From positions 1,426,001 to 1,490,000 of the forward strand of contig JAJSPD010000002.1 in NCBI GenBank assembly GCA_021307315.1: a DNA stretch of 64,000 nt. Reading direction: 5' to 3'. How positions within the stretch are numbered: the first letter of the stretch is position 1; the number at the start of each line of letters is the position of its first letter. The position numbers were made by a program, and so were the translations under genes. Source of the stretch: Bisporella sp. PMI_857 (taxonomy: Eukaryota; Ascomycota; Leotiomycetes; Helotiales; Helotiaceae). Positions 34,017-49,000 of the stretch are shown here, piece after piece. The notes under the pieces were generated by a model. The model was not told where the DNA came from and searched no databases. It saw only the letters and a program-made list of their open reading frames with translations.

Positions 34017-35307
34017 ATTCGCTGGCGTGCAGCCCTTGATTTGTTCCACGGCAGAGCAACGAAGTATAGCAAAATGATTCTGAAATGAACGTGGCTTCTT
34101 GTATTGCTCAGACCCAAAGAGTGCCAATGCCTACACGATGGGAACTGTTTCCTCTGTTGCTCATTTCTGCTCCCTAAGCCCAACAGCCCGCAGATGGGCG
34201 GATAGACACCGGTCTGCCTTCTTTGCGAGTGCTAACAAATAGAGACACGAGGCTTCGTGGTGACGGGGGGGATTGGTATTTTCGGTCTGTGAGCCTGGGC
34301 GTCTACTCACTATTGTCCTTATCGAGATTTTGGGCCGGGCATGTGCGATTCTCGCCAGATAGAAAATGCCTAAGAAAATATATGATGGCACGGCGGTCTG
34401 TACCTGATCATGATGGAGCTATAGTCGTAGGAAGTGAATAGAGGCCATTTCCAGGGACAGAGAAGGATTGATTATCTTGACAGGGTAAGGCGCGGATCGG
34501 CAAATAAGATGCCTTGTACAAAGCCTTGTCAGCATGGGATGTAAGGACAAGAAACAACAAAGCACAAAGAATGCAGGTCACATCAGCCATAAAAGTATTT
34601 CTTTGCACAATTGTATTATACGCTTATAAACGTTGTTGGCCTAGTACAAAAAGTTATCACACAAGCCTAAGCTTTCAAACCCAATTTCTAGTGCATACGT
34701 CAAGAAGCTTTCTCAACTCCACAGATGGAGGAAGTGTACATCACACCACGAGATGACGCCCCTGCAGTAAGCGCCGCACCTCTCGTGTAATGCTGAGCCA
34801 CACTTTTAATCTGTTACATGCACCAGGCTTTGCTAAATTCTCATGCTTCCTCGTATATAACTACTATAGAACACGTCAGCTCTCCGGTTCTTCTAGCAGG
34901 TAGCCGCTCGGGCCAGAGTCTATATCGTGTTAAATCATAGTTAGCAGGAAAATGTGCGAGCATTTAAGATATGAAGAGATGTTGCCCAGAAAGATGTGGA
35001 CCACTACATCCACGCTCAAAAAGACAGGATGTCGTGGTGAGTAATCGGACAGTTCAATCTCCTTGTTTACAAAAATAGGCCTATACCATAGACTGAACCA
35101 ATCCACGAAGGGAAAGGGGGTAAGGGCCAGAGTGTTTGACAAGTGATTCGTAATGAGAGGAAATGGTTGATATTGAGCATGGTAAGCAGGCACATCAGGG
35201 TTTGGGTATTTTTGGTTGATTTCTTTTGATTGTCATCCATGCACAGCTATCTTGCGCGCCGAATGGTATTCCCCAGGTAGATTAGCAAAGAGACGTTCTG
35301 TCATTGT
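34017..35307. other. intergenic, OGT promoter side and RPL12 3' flank
   Basis: About 1.3 kb without a supported gene. The open frame of OGT exon 1 continues 37 codons upstream of the chosen ATG but has no start codon; a 5' leader intron is possible there. Confidence 0.5.
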
Positions 35308-36106
35308 TCACTCGTCAGGAACTGCCTCAAATGTTAGCAGATGCCAAGAAAATCACCACAAACTCATATTTGGGATAACAGGGTGCGTACTCTCGATCTC
35401 TCCACTCTCAATATCGTCACTGACATCCTTTGGGCTTCTTCCATCAACCTGGCATCCGACACTGAACGCAGTCCCCAGAATCTCCTTAACGGTTCCCTTT
35501 AACTCCTTCGCCAAAGACTTGAATCTCATTGTTCGTGCGATATCGATAACCTCATCAAGCGTGATTGACTTGCTGTGCTTGATATTCTTCTCCTTCTTCC
35601 GGTCACGAGGAGGTTCCTTGAGGGCTTTGATGACGAGGGATGATGCGGAGGGGACGACGGAGACGGCAGCTTGACGGTTCTGGATGGTAAGCTTGACGGT
35701 GACACGCAGTCCTTTCTAGACCCCAATCTGATTAGAATATTTGCATCATCCTCCCTTTTCCAAGGCCACATACCCAGTCTCCAGTAGCTTTTGCGATATC
35801 TTCACCGACCTTCTTTGGTGACAAACCAAGAGGACCGATCTTGGGAGCAAGAGCTGATGAGGCTCCAATCTCACCACCAGTCGCTCTGAGGTGGCTGTAA
35901 AAAAAAGTTAGCTTCGATTTTCGTAGGACTTATGTTCTCGTTTCCCTCTGGTCGCTACTTATTCGAATGCGCAAGTTGTCGAGGTCGAAGTCTGGGGGGA
36001 AATACGCACATCACCTTGATCTCATTGGGGTCTAACTTTGGGGCTATTCGGCAACTACATTAGCGAGATAACATCGTAAAGTAATTAGAATCGTCAACTT
36101 ACGCAT
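35308..36106 (-). CDS. rpl12: 60S ribosomal protein L12 (uL11)
   Basis: Five exons give 165 aa: 36106-36103, 36043-36010, 35894-35774, 35715-35391 and 35321-35308. The sum of 498 nt closes exactly. uL11 sits at the base of the ribosomal stalk and helps recruit translation factors to the GTPase centre. The joined protein reads [20 protein letters not shown], then [60 protein letters not shown], and ends [17 protein letters not shown], matching the family along its full length. The first coding exon is only 4 nt (ATG plus C) and the last is 14 nt, so simple ORF callers will miss both ends. Introns of 59, 115, 58 and 69 nt are GT-AG. It lies 482 bp downstream of SEC23 on the same strand. Confidence 0.97.
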
Positions 36107-36588
36107 ATTGGCGGTGTTGATAGACTGAGGTTGGTGAGTTGCTGTCTTGAGCAAAATTGAAGTTCTTCAAAAATCGTTACAGTGTGCTTCTCGCTTCTCT
36201 TAGTGCGGTTGCCAAGAATACACTGGAGCTAATCCTAATCCAGTATTAGCGGCAAGGCTGCGCGAGGCTAAATCGAGGGGCATATTTGCAGCAATTCATG
36301 GGTCTGGTGCTCACATCATTCGTAAAAAGACCAGCATGAAGTTCTTGCTAAATAAATAAAGGATCCTAAGCTGCTTCCTCAGAGTCATAAAATTGAATAC
36401 ACACTGTATAAAGTTTCAGCACCGGAGAAATTCGGCTGCTATGCACGTCTTTTCAATTGAAGGAGTCTAGATGTCATATTGATCTAGCTAATCCCATCGG
36501 TATCTTATAAGTCAAACCAGCGTGCTCAACCAGTCCCAACATTGTGCTCTATTTAACCATATCGTGTTTTCAAGCCCGGAATACTTTT
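36107..36588. other. RPL12 promoter / SEC23 3' flank
   Basis: 482 bp between two same-strand genes. It must contain the ribosomal-protein promoter and the SEC23 terminator. I cannot identify a specific element with certainty. Confidence 0.5.
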
Positions 36589-39100
<2,512 letters not shown>

Positions 39101-40593
39101 TGTATTCTATGAAGAGCAATATTCGAAGGGTGATTTAGAATTCTGCAGGGTGTAGATATGGGTGGTAGGAGTGGTTTGTAGTTAAATAGAAGACAAGCGT
39201 GCAAATATCTGGCTTTTCAGCCCCTCCAATATACTTGGAACGTGTTAATTCACTACGTGAGTGAGGGATATCTAGCGCTTCCTAAACTTGCGATCCGGCC
39301 AGCTTTCCTAGTGGAACTTTGATATTTGGGATTAGGCATCCAGGCATCCACGCTAACGAACTTCGCCTCACAATAAAAATTGTGCCTCCCCATGGATTGT
39401 TTCTATTTTCTCTTACAACATCACGGCAGTACTACAAAACATTACTTAATCGATAGCCTTCTATTCACTCAAGTTGATAAGGTCGTTTTCGCGCTGTCCG
39501 GAGAGTACTCTATGACCCGTTGCTGGGCGCCAGACTTTGAGAGGTCGTTTAGACTTCATTGAGGAGTTTGGAATCAGTTGTGGCCACATATCGATGATTA
39601 TACAATGCCTTGAAGGAGAAATGAGGTGAAGGAGAGCAGTAGGCTAGGGAATGTCGCGGCTACTAAGCCAAGATACTGAATGAACAATGGCTCGGGGTAA
39701 CCTGGACTGTTCCTTGCCTAACACCTCTACGCTAAAAAATTTCCACGTTACAACAAACAAGTCGTGGCGCCGGACACCTGTCAATGTTTATGAAAAAAAC
39801 ACAATCAAACCTAAGTAGATGGAATCTCTTTGAAATTGGGAGACCCTTGATATACAGGAAGGTCGCATGTTTTGGCAAACTCGAAAGTATGAACACGGAG
39901 CAGAACAGTACGAACATGTAGAAAGACTTTAGGTTGATGGCTTCCAGAAATGCTTTCAATGAAAGTTACCTATTTGGAAGATTATTTGTTTTGCTTGTTT
40001 TAAGGGGCTTTTCAATGGTGAGGATTAAATATCTGGCAAAGGAATAGAGCTTGTTCCAATGATCCGTTAATTCTTCCTGAACCAATTTCGCCGTGCTTCT
40101 TTGTGCTTTACTCAATACTACCCTCAAGCTTCATGTTACAAAGGGCGAGTCATCACAGTTGACCATTAGGATCCATGAATTTAGAGAAGCAATATTAGTT
40201 CGTGCTCCGCGTTCCCAAACGACCTTAGATCTCAATCCTGTTCCCAACTCTATAGTTTCTCACATGCCATCCCAACGCTTCTCATCTTCACAGTTGTTTA
40301 GATCTATTTTCAATCACTAACACATATCCCAAGATTATCATGTTCTTCCACTGCGCCTCTCCTTCAAGGTGTGGGAGCCGCCGAGCAGGGAGCAGATGAT
40401 TGGTCTTTCAACACGAACCTTACCAAGCATGCCCATTCAATACTTACATCTAGATAACTGCTTGTCTTTCGTGACAAAACATTGATAATCGTTAGTTCGG
40501 AATTCGACTATATATTCACTATGGAACCCCATTCCCCCCAATCAATAGAAGACCAATTGTCGAAGCTGTCTTTCCAACGAATAGTCAACACCA
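39101..40593. other. intergenic, SEC23 promoter and pseudogene upstream
   Basis: About 1.5 kb between the SEC23 start and the plus-strand NmrA-like pseudogene. Only short frames without motifs. Confidence 0.5.
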
Positions 40594-41516
40594 ATGTCTC
40601 CTCCTCAACACTTCCTCATAAGCGGCGCAACTGGTCGTTAAGGCGGATCTGTTGTTAGCGCTCTCCTTTCTCATCCTGACTTCAGGGTCAAGCCCAAGAA
40701 TGTATGGGCCATAACCTGTGACGCGGCTGGCTCATCTGCTCAACGCCTCATTTCCAGATGGCCTGGTATCAATATCGTCCCAGGAGACTTAAACAAACCG
40801 GATGCCATCTGCAAGTATCTAGGAAGCCTCATCCTCCCTCGAACAGCCGTCTTCCTTGCACAAGCCCATGGCCCTACTGAGCTTGCAGGCGCAAAAGACT
40901 TCATAGACGCAGCCGCTTCTCACGGCGTGGCATACTTCGTCTACTCATCCGTTGATCGCGGTGGCAGGGAACTCAGTGATACAGACCCATCGTACTGCAA
41001 AACCTTCTCAGACAAATTCTACATCGAGCAACATCTCAAGAGCGTTGCGGGGAGGAAAGGTGGGAAGGGAGATATGTCATGGATTACACCATCATCCGTC
41101 CAACATGGTTCGCTGACAATTCACACTGGGGCTTTCCGGGCAAGCTTTGCATGGCTGGCTAGAAGTCCTTCGTGAAGGGGAAGCAGATGCAGATTGTTAC
41201 GACGAAGGATATCGGAAGATGGGCAGTGGAGGGTCTTGTTAGACCCGATAGGACTGGCATCCGCAATGAAGCACTCTCGGTTGCAAGTGATGAGTTGAGT
41301 TTCCAGGATATTGACTCGATTTTCGAGAAGAAAATAGGCAAAGGTGTGCCCGTGACCTGTGGATGGCTCGTCACAGTATTCATATGGCTAATGAAAGATT
41401 TCAACACCATGTTTCGGTTCATCAACGAGAGAGATTATGGTGTAGATCTACCGTGGATGAAGGAAAGATTAGAACCCACAACTTTCGCTCAATGGGTTGA
41501 CACAATCAAATTTTAA
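40594..41516 (+). pseudogene. broken NmrA-like NAD(P)-binding reductase
   Basis: The joined frames still read like an NmrA/atypical short-chain dehydrogenase: FLISGATGR then GGSVVSALLSHPDF at the dinucleotide-binding motif, DAAASHGVAYFVYSSVDRGG, TIIRPTWFADNSHWGFPGKL, IVTTKDIGRWAVEGLVRPDR, FINERDYGVDLPWMKERLEP and a C-terminal TTFAQWVDTIKF. Three lesions break it. A TAA at 40639-40641 sits inside the glycine motif where Gln is usual. A net one-base frame change occurs between about 41041 and 41079 in a G/A-rich stretch. A TAG at 41160-41162 falls where Trp is usual. No intron pattern removes these lesions. The gene could not make a full-length protein; whether it is transcribed is unknown. Both nonsense changes are of the type C:G to T:A in CpA/TpG context. 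Confidence 0.85.
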
Positions 41517-43135
41517 ACACACATTAAAGGATTGGTCTTGTACACTAATTTTTACTAAAGGGCCTATTAGCTTTTGGTTATGTTGATTAGGCATTGGCGA
41601 ATTGGTTTAACATCTATGTTATGAGCAAGTTTAGCATTTTCATTTAAGAAAATCGAAACCAGAACGTGTTTTTACAGGTACTTATCTGCTGAGAGAACTT
41701 CCATCCTAGACTCTAACTAAATAATTCCAGATATCACCTTATCATTCAAAGGGATTTTGACTTTCCTGATCCTATCCACGCATACGTCGCCGTCGTTCTT
41801 GATGCTGCAGCCAGATTTACCTCTTTGATTTCCTCTAGTCTACTATAATGCCCTTGAATTAAGAATAGCATTCACTGCGGGACCTACTTTGCGATAACTG
41901 GATACAAACCAACACCTATATGTTGAACTGTGCCTTGATACTCTTACAGAAACAGCTTCGTTCCTAGTATGCGCTGATGATTCTTGGAAACGCTTAGAAT
42001 CGACTGATTCAGAAATGTTGGGCAAACGTATACCCCGTTCATGGATTCTCCATTCCTATCTACATCGAGTTTATTCGAAATCCAGAAAACGCAAATCAGA
42101 ATTTACAACCTCGTTCCTCAAACCTAGGTCTAATCCTTGCTATATATGACTTATTTTATCCAAGTGACCTCCAGATAAAGCCAACGATGGCAGAGCAGAA
42201 TATCGTTCTAAATGCTACGTGATAAGGGTTCCAATGACTACTTGCAGGCAATCCTCAGATCCATCACACCCAACCCAAAACCTGCAGCCAATCTTCCACA
42301 TCCGCATCGTAGTTGTGACAACTCTTAATCGTAATAAGTCATCTCACTACAGCTCACGAACCCATCCGCTTTCACCACCAAGAGACATGTTAACATCACT
42401 AGAAACTAAAAACGCTTAACACTAAGAAAATACTCCCCAGCCTAAGACGTGAGCCTCTACGCCACACGCACGAAACGAGACATTTCGTACCGTTTCATCC
42501 AACCAAGCATCCTCCGCCTCATCACCGACAACATACTGCATCCAATTTATTTTGAGATTCACATAGCAGTAAAATATCGTATAGCCACAACCATCTCAAG
42601 CTATAACTTAGCGTGGGCACAAATATGATTTACATCGCCACATATATACGGTTGACCTATTTCCAAAGGATGATGCCTCAACATCTCACATGCAATAACA
42701 AATTGCCCTACCATCGTTACGTATCTACAAGGAATGCGAGATTCATGATAGGCGTCACAAGACGCGGTATCAGTATACTTAAATGTATAAATGCCTCATG
42801 CAAACATGCTGTCATGCTAAAAAGATGGCTGTGATAATTCTACGTTCCTCTAATGATGTAAATGTGAGGTCGTTATCTAGATTTGCACTGCTATCTTGAT
42901 CGTTAGAATCGAAATAGGGACGCCGAGCGATACCTGCCTTTGAAAGTCTTACAGCTTAAATAGTGTATAAATACAGTGTTTGAAAAACCTAGTCTTTTTG
43001 GTCATGACAAGCACTAATGCTTTGTACTGCTCTAAATATGGGTATATTGTTGCTGTAATCCCTCTTCCCTCTCAGCTTATTCGTCCGCCGCATGCCGTCT
43101 AGTATACTGCATTGCACCTTCACACCTCAAATGAT
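41517..43135. other. intergenic, AT-rich, no gene seen
   Basis: About 1.6 kb with AT-rich composition and only short frames. It lies between the 3' ends of the pseudogene and the Cas1-like gene. Confidence 0.5.
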
Positions 43136-45827
43136 CTACCTGTAAAGCACATTAATCAACCAAATTACCAGCGCCAGCATTCCCAGCCTGAGCCTCAAGC
43201 TACTGCCCATCTTTACCAAAGCCCACGACGCACGCTTTTGCACTCTTCCTCCACCAAAATCAAATCTCAAGTTCTTACTGGGAGTCCCCGCGCGCTGCTT
43301 CCCATTTGCACTTGGACTCGCAGCAGGGCCACTTCTCGGCAGCAGATATGGACTTTTATAGTCAATTCTCCTATCTTGCATTGTCGACCCACCAACGAAC
43401 CAGTCCGTGATTTGCTGAGTGACATCCGCCGCATGCCAACTCACCCACAAGAACAGTGGGGTGAGAATCATAGCATCTATTCTCGAGCCAAAAATACCAG
43501 TTCGAAGAAGCCCTGTCGAATCGCCAGCGAGCCAGATGTGAAATTGTAGAACATATGTCTCGAGAGATATCTTGCCTAGCCAGGTGAAAGCTATAGAATG
43601 GTAGTTCCGCAGTATGCTGTGGGAATTTCGGAGCGCAATATAAGCCAATACCGGAAAGCAGGAGATATATGGCTGCCAGCTATTGTACTCGTATTTACTG
43701 GACGCCTTTCGTGCAGCTGCCCAGAATAGAGGAATGACCATCAGTGCTGCAAAGATGGCGAAGAACTTCGACGATGTGCTCTTGGTAAGATGCATCAAGT
43801 TGTCAAGTTTTAGTCTTGGGGTATGAGGTCGAGTGCTCCGGTGGAGGAGGGCCGCAAATGCCATGCCGAAATACACAATATACATGTCAGTGGAGATTCG
43901 AAATCGCCATTCTTTGGCGTCTAAATGGATGGCGCAAGTATATTTCAGTATGATAGAAACGTATTCTAGTACACCGGGTGTTTTGGTGAATGCAGTGGCG
44001 AGAGCGGCAGAAAGAATTAGCTTATTGAAGAAGAATACAACATTAGTATTATGCTTCCGTCCGATTTTCAGTGTGAAGTAGATGACCAAAAACCAAAATG
44101 TGACCAAGGGCGCGAAATAGTAGAGTTGATATTCTGTCCGCATCATGATTGGTAGGACACAGCTTAGCAGGTTGAGTCGGAGCAAGACAGTTGCGGCTCG
44201 CTCTAGAGAGTAGTCCTCCTTTCTCAGGAAGTACAGGGTATGGCCGTATCCCGTATTGAAAAGGTAGGCTGCAATAAGAAGACGTATGATTATGTAAATC
44301 CAGAGAGTCTGTGAGCCATGGGTATAATGATAGACCAAAATTACGGCCTGCATCCAACCCTTCCACTCATCAGTCTGATCCCGAGAAAAAAAACCATCCT
44401 CTGAGAACTTGGTCGGGAAGGATTTGGTTGCAGTACCACGGATTGTCAAAAGTCCGATAAGAAGTAATGCAAGGCATGACCAGCGAAATCCGCTTACTTG
44501 GAACTGTTTCTGTACTTTCTCAAAGACCTGAGTACGATCGGCATAGAAGCAGAGGCAAAGCACTAATGCCAAGACTCCGAGAGCTCTTAGAGTCTTGATC
44601 GAAGGAAAAAGCTGTCCAAGGTTGAACCTCTGGCGTATGCCTGGTGTGAAGGAGAGGGTCGGAAAGACAACAAAGCCGAGCAAGATGAGGAGTGACTGAA
44701 ATACATTCCGGTTGTGATAGTTGCTGCAGCATGTCCGATTGAACGGATAACCGTCTTTGGCGCTTTTTACATTACAACGAAGGTTGAGAATTACATCTGC
44801 CTTACGAGCAGCAACGTTATCAACGACATGAAGCCCATTATCTTCGTACTCCTTGACCCCATCAACTGTCATGGCAGAGTAGCTCCATAAGATGTCAGCC
44901 TCAGAATGTGCGGACAGCTGCTGCAGGAAATCATTCATTTGGTCAATTTTGTATGGAGTAATCGTTTCTGCTCTTGACTTGGACAGTAGTTGATACCGAG
45001 GAACCTGAACTGGGGCTAATAGTAAGAAGTTGGGAGATGGATACTTTGTAGATACTGATGTTTTCTCAGATTTGCCGTCCTTGCTGTGATCCATGTATGG
45101 CATAAGTTTCTCGATAGAGTCCCTGAAAGCTTTGAAAGCGTTCTCTCCGCCATGCCTAGCATACCATAGCCCAGGAGCGCCAGCCAATATCAGGCCCGCA
45201 CTATTGTCTTCAATATTTTGGGAGGGGTTTGCCTTGAAATTATGCAGCTCCTGGTCCAGGCTCGAAGAATTTAGCCAAGGATCCCAAATGAACCGTATCT
45301 TTGTGCCACCAAAGATAAACTCGTGGTCATCATGCTTGTGACCCTTATCCAATATGTAGGCCATGTCCTCCTCCGCTTTATCCAAGTTCAACTTCCTGGC
45401 TACAGCCCAGAACACCTGGCGTATCGTGGAATCACCAATGAATACCATTGCGCTGTTCAATGATGCGCTGCCCCGGAAACATTTCTGGATATCCTCCTTC
45501 TTGTATTTGTGCATGATGCATCCTGGAGGCTGCCAATTCTTGAAGTCATCTTGGGAATTCCATCTTTTGCTGGGGTCAAGCCACCGTCCCTGGTTTTGGA
45601 GCGCGCTGCATTTGTACGGATCTGCGTAATCTGCAAGCCATCGTGAGCGCGTGGTCCATTTGGGATAGAATGTGTGAGAGGCAATAGATAGGTTAGCACA
45701 TACCTACATAGCAGAAGCGGAAGATGACTGCCAGAATGACCGCAAGGAAGAGTGTGCGAAAGCCATACTCAAACACACCTGCGGATTTCTTGGAAACCAC
45801 TGGGATGTCGATCTTCGGTCGTATCAT
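43136..45827 (-). CDS. Cas1-type glycan O-acetyltransferase (SGNH domain plus multi-TM)
   Basis: Two exons give 872 aa: 45827-45704 and 45630-43136, GT-AG intron. An N-terminal signal anchor (FRTLFLAVILAVIFRFCYV) precedes a lumenal SGNH/PC-esterase-like domain: YKCSALQNQGRWLD, NWQPPGCIMHKY and FIGDSTIRQVFWAVARKL, with the nucleophile at S109. It ends with DNGLHVVDNVAARKADVILN then LRCN. From about residue 345 on come a dozen or so hydrophobic segments, the Cas1 acyltransferase domain, with QAVILVYHYTHGS and SLETYVLQFHIWLAGDSTG. Cryptococcus Cas1p and human CASD1 combine the same two parts; they O-acetylate capsule xylomannan and sialic acid, respectively, in the Golgi. The acceptor here is unknown; cell-wall or secreted glycans are likely by inference. 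The family's catalytic DxxH reads N306-G-L-H309 here, with D305 next to it. Confidence 0.9.
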
Positions 45828-47549
45828 GACTCCCTCAAGCCAGCTGTCTTACAGCCAGCTAGATTAGTATGGACTTGGAATGTCTCGTAGTAGACCAGAC
45901 ATTTGAAGGACTTGCAGCAGCAAGGAAGCATGCGTACGCTCAGGGTCGTGATGCAGTGCAATTGAGGCTGGATGTTTGCTGCTAGGAAGACTTGCAAACA
46001 GGAAAGGTGGAAGGAGGACAGCAATAGCAGGTGTGATTGCAAGCTACAATTGCAAATGTAAAGAGCGAGAGAGCGAGAGAGCGCAAGTAGTCCTTACCTG
46101 GCCACCTACCTCTTCATGATAAACAATTTTGTATGGGATGATTGCATTCCATCATAGGTGTCCCGTCCCAACACAGAAGGCTGACCGTAATGGGGGTAAA
46201 ATCCGTTGCAGCTTGGCAGCAGGTTGATCAAGTTTTGGCGTCCACAACCACGGCCCTCACGGCTTCGCGACGCTATGTCCTGCCCTGTTCTGGCGCTAGA
46301 ACAGGGATCAGCCTACAGGTGACGACAACTATGGTACCTAAGTAGTCGGGGGTTGGGTTGGGATTTGTTTGGACTTGGATGTTAGATACAGTATGGATAT
46401 CCAAATAGTACTGGTACTTATCCAATGGAGAAACGGAACATTCCTTGTTACATTTCAATCTCATGGTTTGACTACTGGACCTTGGAGCGCCTTTGACATC
46501 TGACCAAAACGAACTTACTTAGCTTTGGCATTTGACTCTAAGGAATAGATATATAACACTGAAATTCATTGATGAGGGTAGTTTATCATTTATCAGTCCA
46601 TAACAATAAAGTAAAAATGCTTTAACTTTCCACTGCAATTCAACTCCCCCAGTCAAGCTAACCCCAATTAGGAAACGTATCACCTGCTTCTTGGCATCAT
46701 GTTCCCCATTGAAAAAAAAAAAAAAAGTGCAATCTCATCTCCCCCTTCATCATTACTCTACTCTACTCTACCCTATCAATGCCTGAAAGCTCCATAGGTT
46801 ATCCCCCATTGTCTATATCTGGTGACTATGTCACTGAATCATTGCTGTTTCGGTCGGTTGATTGGCCATGGCCTGCCATCCTGAAAGCAATAGCCAGTGT
46901 TGTCATTAGCCCTGGAGCTAGGAGCTAGCATAAGTATCTAGATATCTTGCCTGCTGGATGGCATAAAGTATTCCTCTAGCCAAAGTTCCCAAGGTGTTGC
47001 CAGTGCTTGCCGATATCCGGTGTTGAATTTCTCGACCAGCACAAGAGCATCGACCAAGAAGTCTTGGTTCTTCATGCCAAGTTGAGGTTTTCCTATCATA
47101 TCTGTCTTTTGCCTCGCTCGGCTAGCTTCTTTTCACCGCTGGTCTCGAGCTGGATGCACAATGTGTACTGGACTAGAACGACTTGAACGACCTTTGAGTG
47201 CGAAACCTCCTCGTGCTATATGGTGGACCTTCGCAATTTGTCTGTTGATACATCTGTTGTACGCCTGTGATGCTTGGTTGGGCTTCGAGAGGATTAATGA
47301 CGAGAAGAAACAATCTAGGTATTACTGGGCTATTGATGGAGTGCAACAAAAGAGGCGCCCATGCTAAGCTATTGCAGACACCACATGTCAAACATATAGT
47401 GAAGAGCTGCTTTATCTAACAAACCATTATACAATTACTACCATTTATACGCCTCAGTCCACACCTTCAATCCTTGCTTAATGTCATTTCATATTCTTTC
47501 ACATATTCCTCCACACACTGGATGTGAGTCTCCATGGCAGGAGCCGCAA
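45828..47549. other. intergenic, promoter side of the Cas1-like gene
   Basis: About 1.7 kb with no supported gene. It contains a GAGAGAGC-type microsatellite near 46063-46083, a run of about 15 A near 46713, and a CTCTA/CTACT pentamer repeat near 46755-46772. A 68-codon plus-strand frame at 47161-47367 has no motif. Confidence 0.5.
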
Positions 47550-49000
47550 TCATCCCTGGTAAATAGCAGACTCGACCTGAGCCCAAAGGCCAAGCACTTG
47601 TGGATCTCCAAGATGTTTAGCAATTCCGCATGCTCGATGAAGAGTATCGGAACTTACCTGGGAAAGGCACCACCTGGCTTGCGATTATCCCACCAACTCC
47701 ACGTTCTCGATCAGCCCACCAGAATAGGCTTGGTAACCCTGCCCACCAAGCCGTATTTGCTCCTCTTCCAGTAGCTCCTGGCGAAATCGTCAGCATGAAT
47801 GTCAATCCCCAGCCTTGAGGTTGATCTTTTGGCTGAGGATATAATTCTGAGATGGGGTTCAATATCTCCGGAATAGCCCTTGGCATTCCCTGTCTTGCAA
47901 AATCAGGCATCTCAGGGATCTGATTTGAGAACATTTCCTCGACAGTTTCTGGTTTCAGTATTTGAGCTCTTGTAGTGGGCGAGGTACCGTTGTTAAGCAG
48001 CGTGGCGATGATCTTGGTGTATTCTGACGGTTGGGCGAAGCATCCTCCCCCAGCAGAGTTAAAGATTGTCGATTTGTTCGCATCTGGATATAGTGGTGCA
48101 CGGAGCAAATGCTCACGAGTTGTCACGGTGCCATCCACGTTGCGCTGGTGCAAATGCACAAGATTCCCTTTCATCTCATCGCTGGGAACCATGGAGATGT
48201 TTTTGATGCCGAGAGGCTCAAAGATAAATTTATCGAAGTAATCGTTGAGAATTAGACCCGACACCCGCTCGACGAGGACTCCGGCCCAGTCAATGTTCGC
48301 CTTGAGCACTTAGTAAAGAGAGCATAGAACGCTAGTTATGTCTTACTCCATAGTTCCACGACGTTCCCGGCTCGAACAACAAAGGCGTATCGAAATCCTC
48401 AATCCGCCCAGCGAACTCATCAACGCCAGATGGAAACCCAAATTTCCTAATCTCAGGGTTGAAGAACGAATATCCAAACCCAGCTACCACACTTAGCAGG
48501 AGTTTAATACCATCTCAGTAATATCTTACCAGTATGTGATAGTAGCATTCGCAATGTGATCCGGTTCTTTTTCTCTACTAGTATTGGCTTACCACTTTTT
48601 TCATCATATCCCTTCAGAATTTTCACTCGCTTTAGCTCCGGCGCCAGTTTCTCAGCAAGGTCAGCGTCGTCTAGTTTCAACTTGCCTTGCTCAACTAGTT
48701 GCATGGCTGCTATACCACCTATCATCTTGGTACACGATGCTATCCAGAACACGCTGTCGAGCGTTATTGGTTCTTTGGTATCTACACCTCGCCAACCGGA
48801 GGCATGAGCAAAAATCTCCTTGCCATCTTTATTGACAACTGATAGCACTACGCCTGGGAGCTGATTCCTGGAATCTTCAGTTGCAGCATCGATGGCTAGT
48901 TTGCAAATTAGCATGAGAGACTATCCCCGAAGGACTAAACATAGGGCATACTTTTTCGAATCCTATTGACGCTATTGTTGCTCAGGATATGTGCTGCCAT
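47550..49000 (-). CDS. class-C beta-lactamase-like serine hydrolase (esterase/transesterase)
   Basis: Five exons give 416 aa: 49000-48952, 48895-48530, 48483-48347, 48300-47658 and 47605-47550. Introns are GT-AG and frame is exact. The fold uses a Ser-x-x-Lys nucleophile, seen as VFWIASCTKM with S70 and K73, and a Tyr base, likely Y183 in FEPGTSWNYGANIDWAGVL, which is rebuilt across intron 3. Further family segments are NQLPGVVLSVVNKDGKEIF, ITLRMLLSHTAGFGYSFFNP, GIKNISMVPSDEM, STIFNSAGGGCFAQPSEYTK and the C-terminal GLPSLFWWADRERGVGGI. In fungi this family includes esterases and LovD-type acyltransferases rather than true beta-lactamases; the substrate is unknown. No signal peptide is visible, so it is probably cytosolic. 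No polyketide or peptide synthetase lies in the window, so a secondary-metabolite role has no local support. Confidence 0.92.

Noticed and set aside
34017..34127. Longer N-terminus for the OGT gene
   Set aside because: The open frame upstream of 34016 begins at TTG and has no ATG.
47161..47367. 68-codon plus-strand frame with a hydrophobic segment
   Set aside because: Too short, with no signal-peptide cleavage context, cysteine pattern or family motif.
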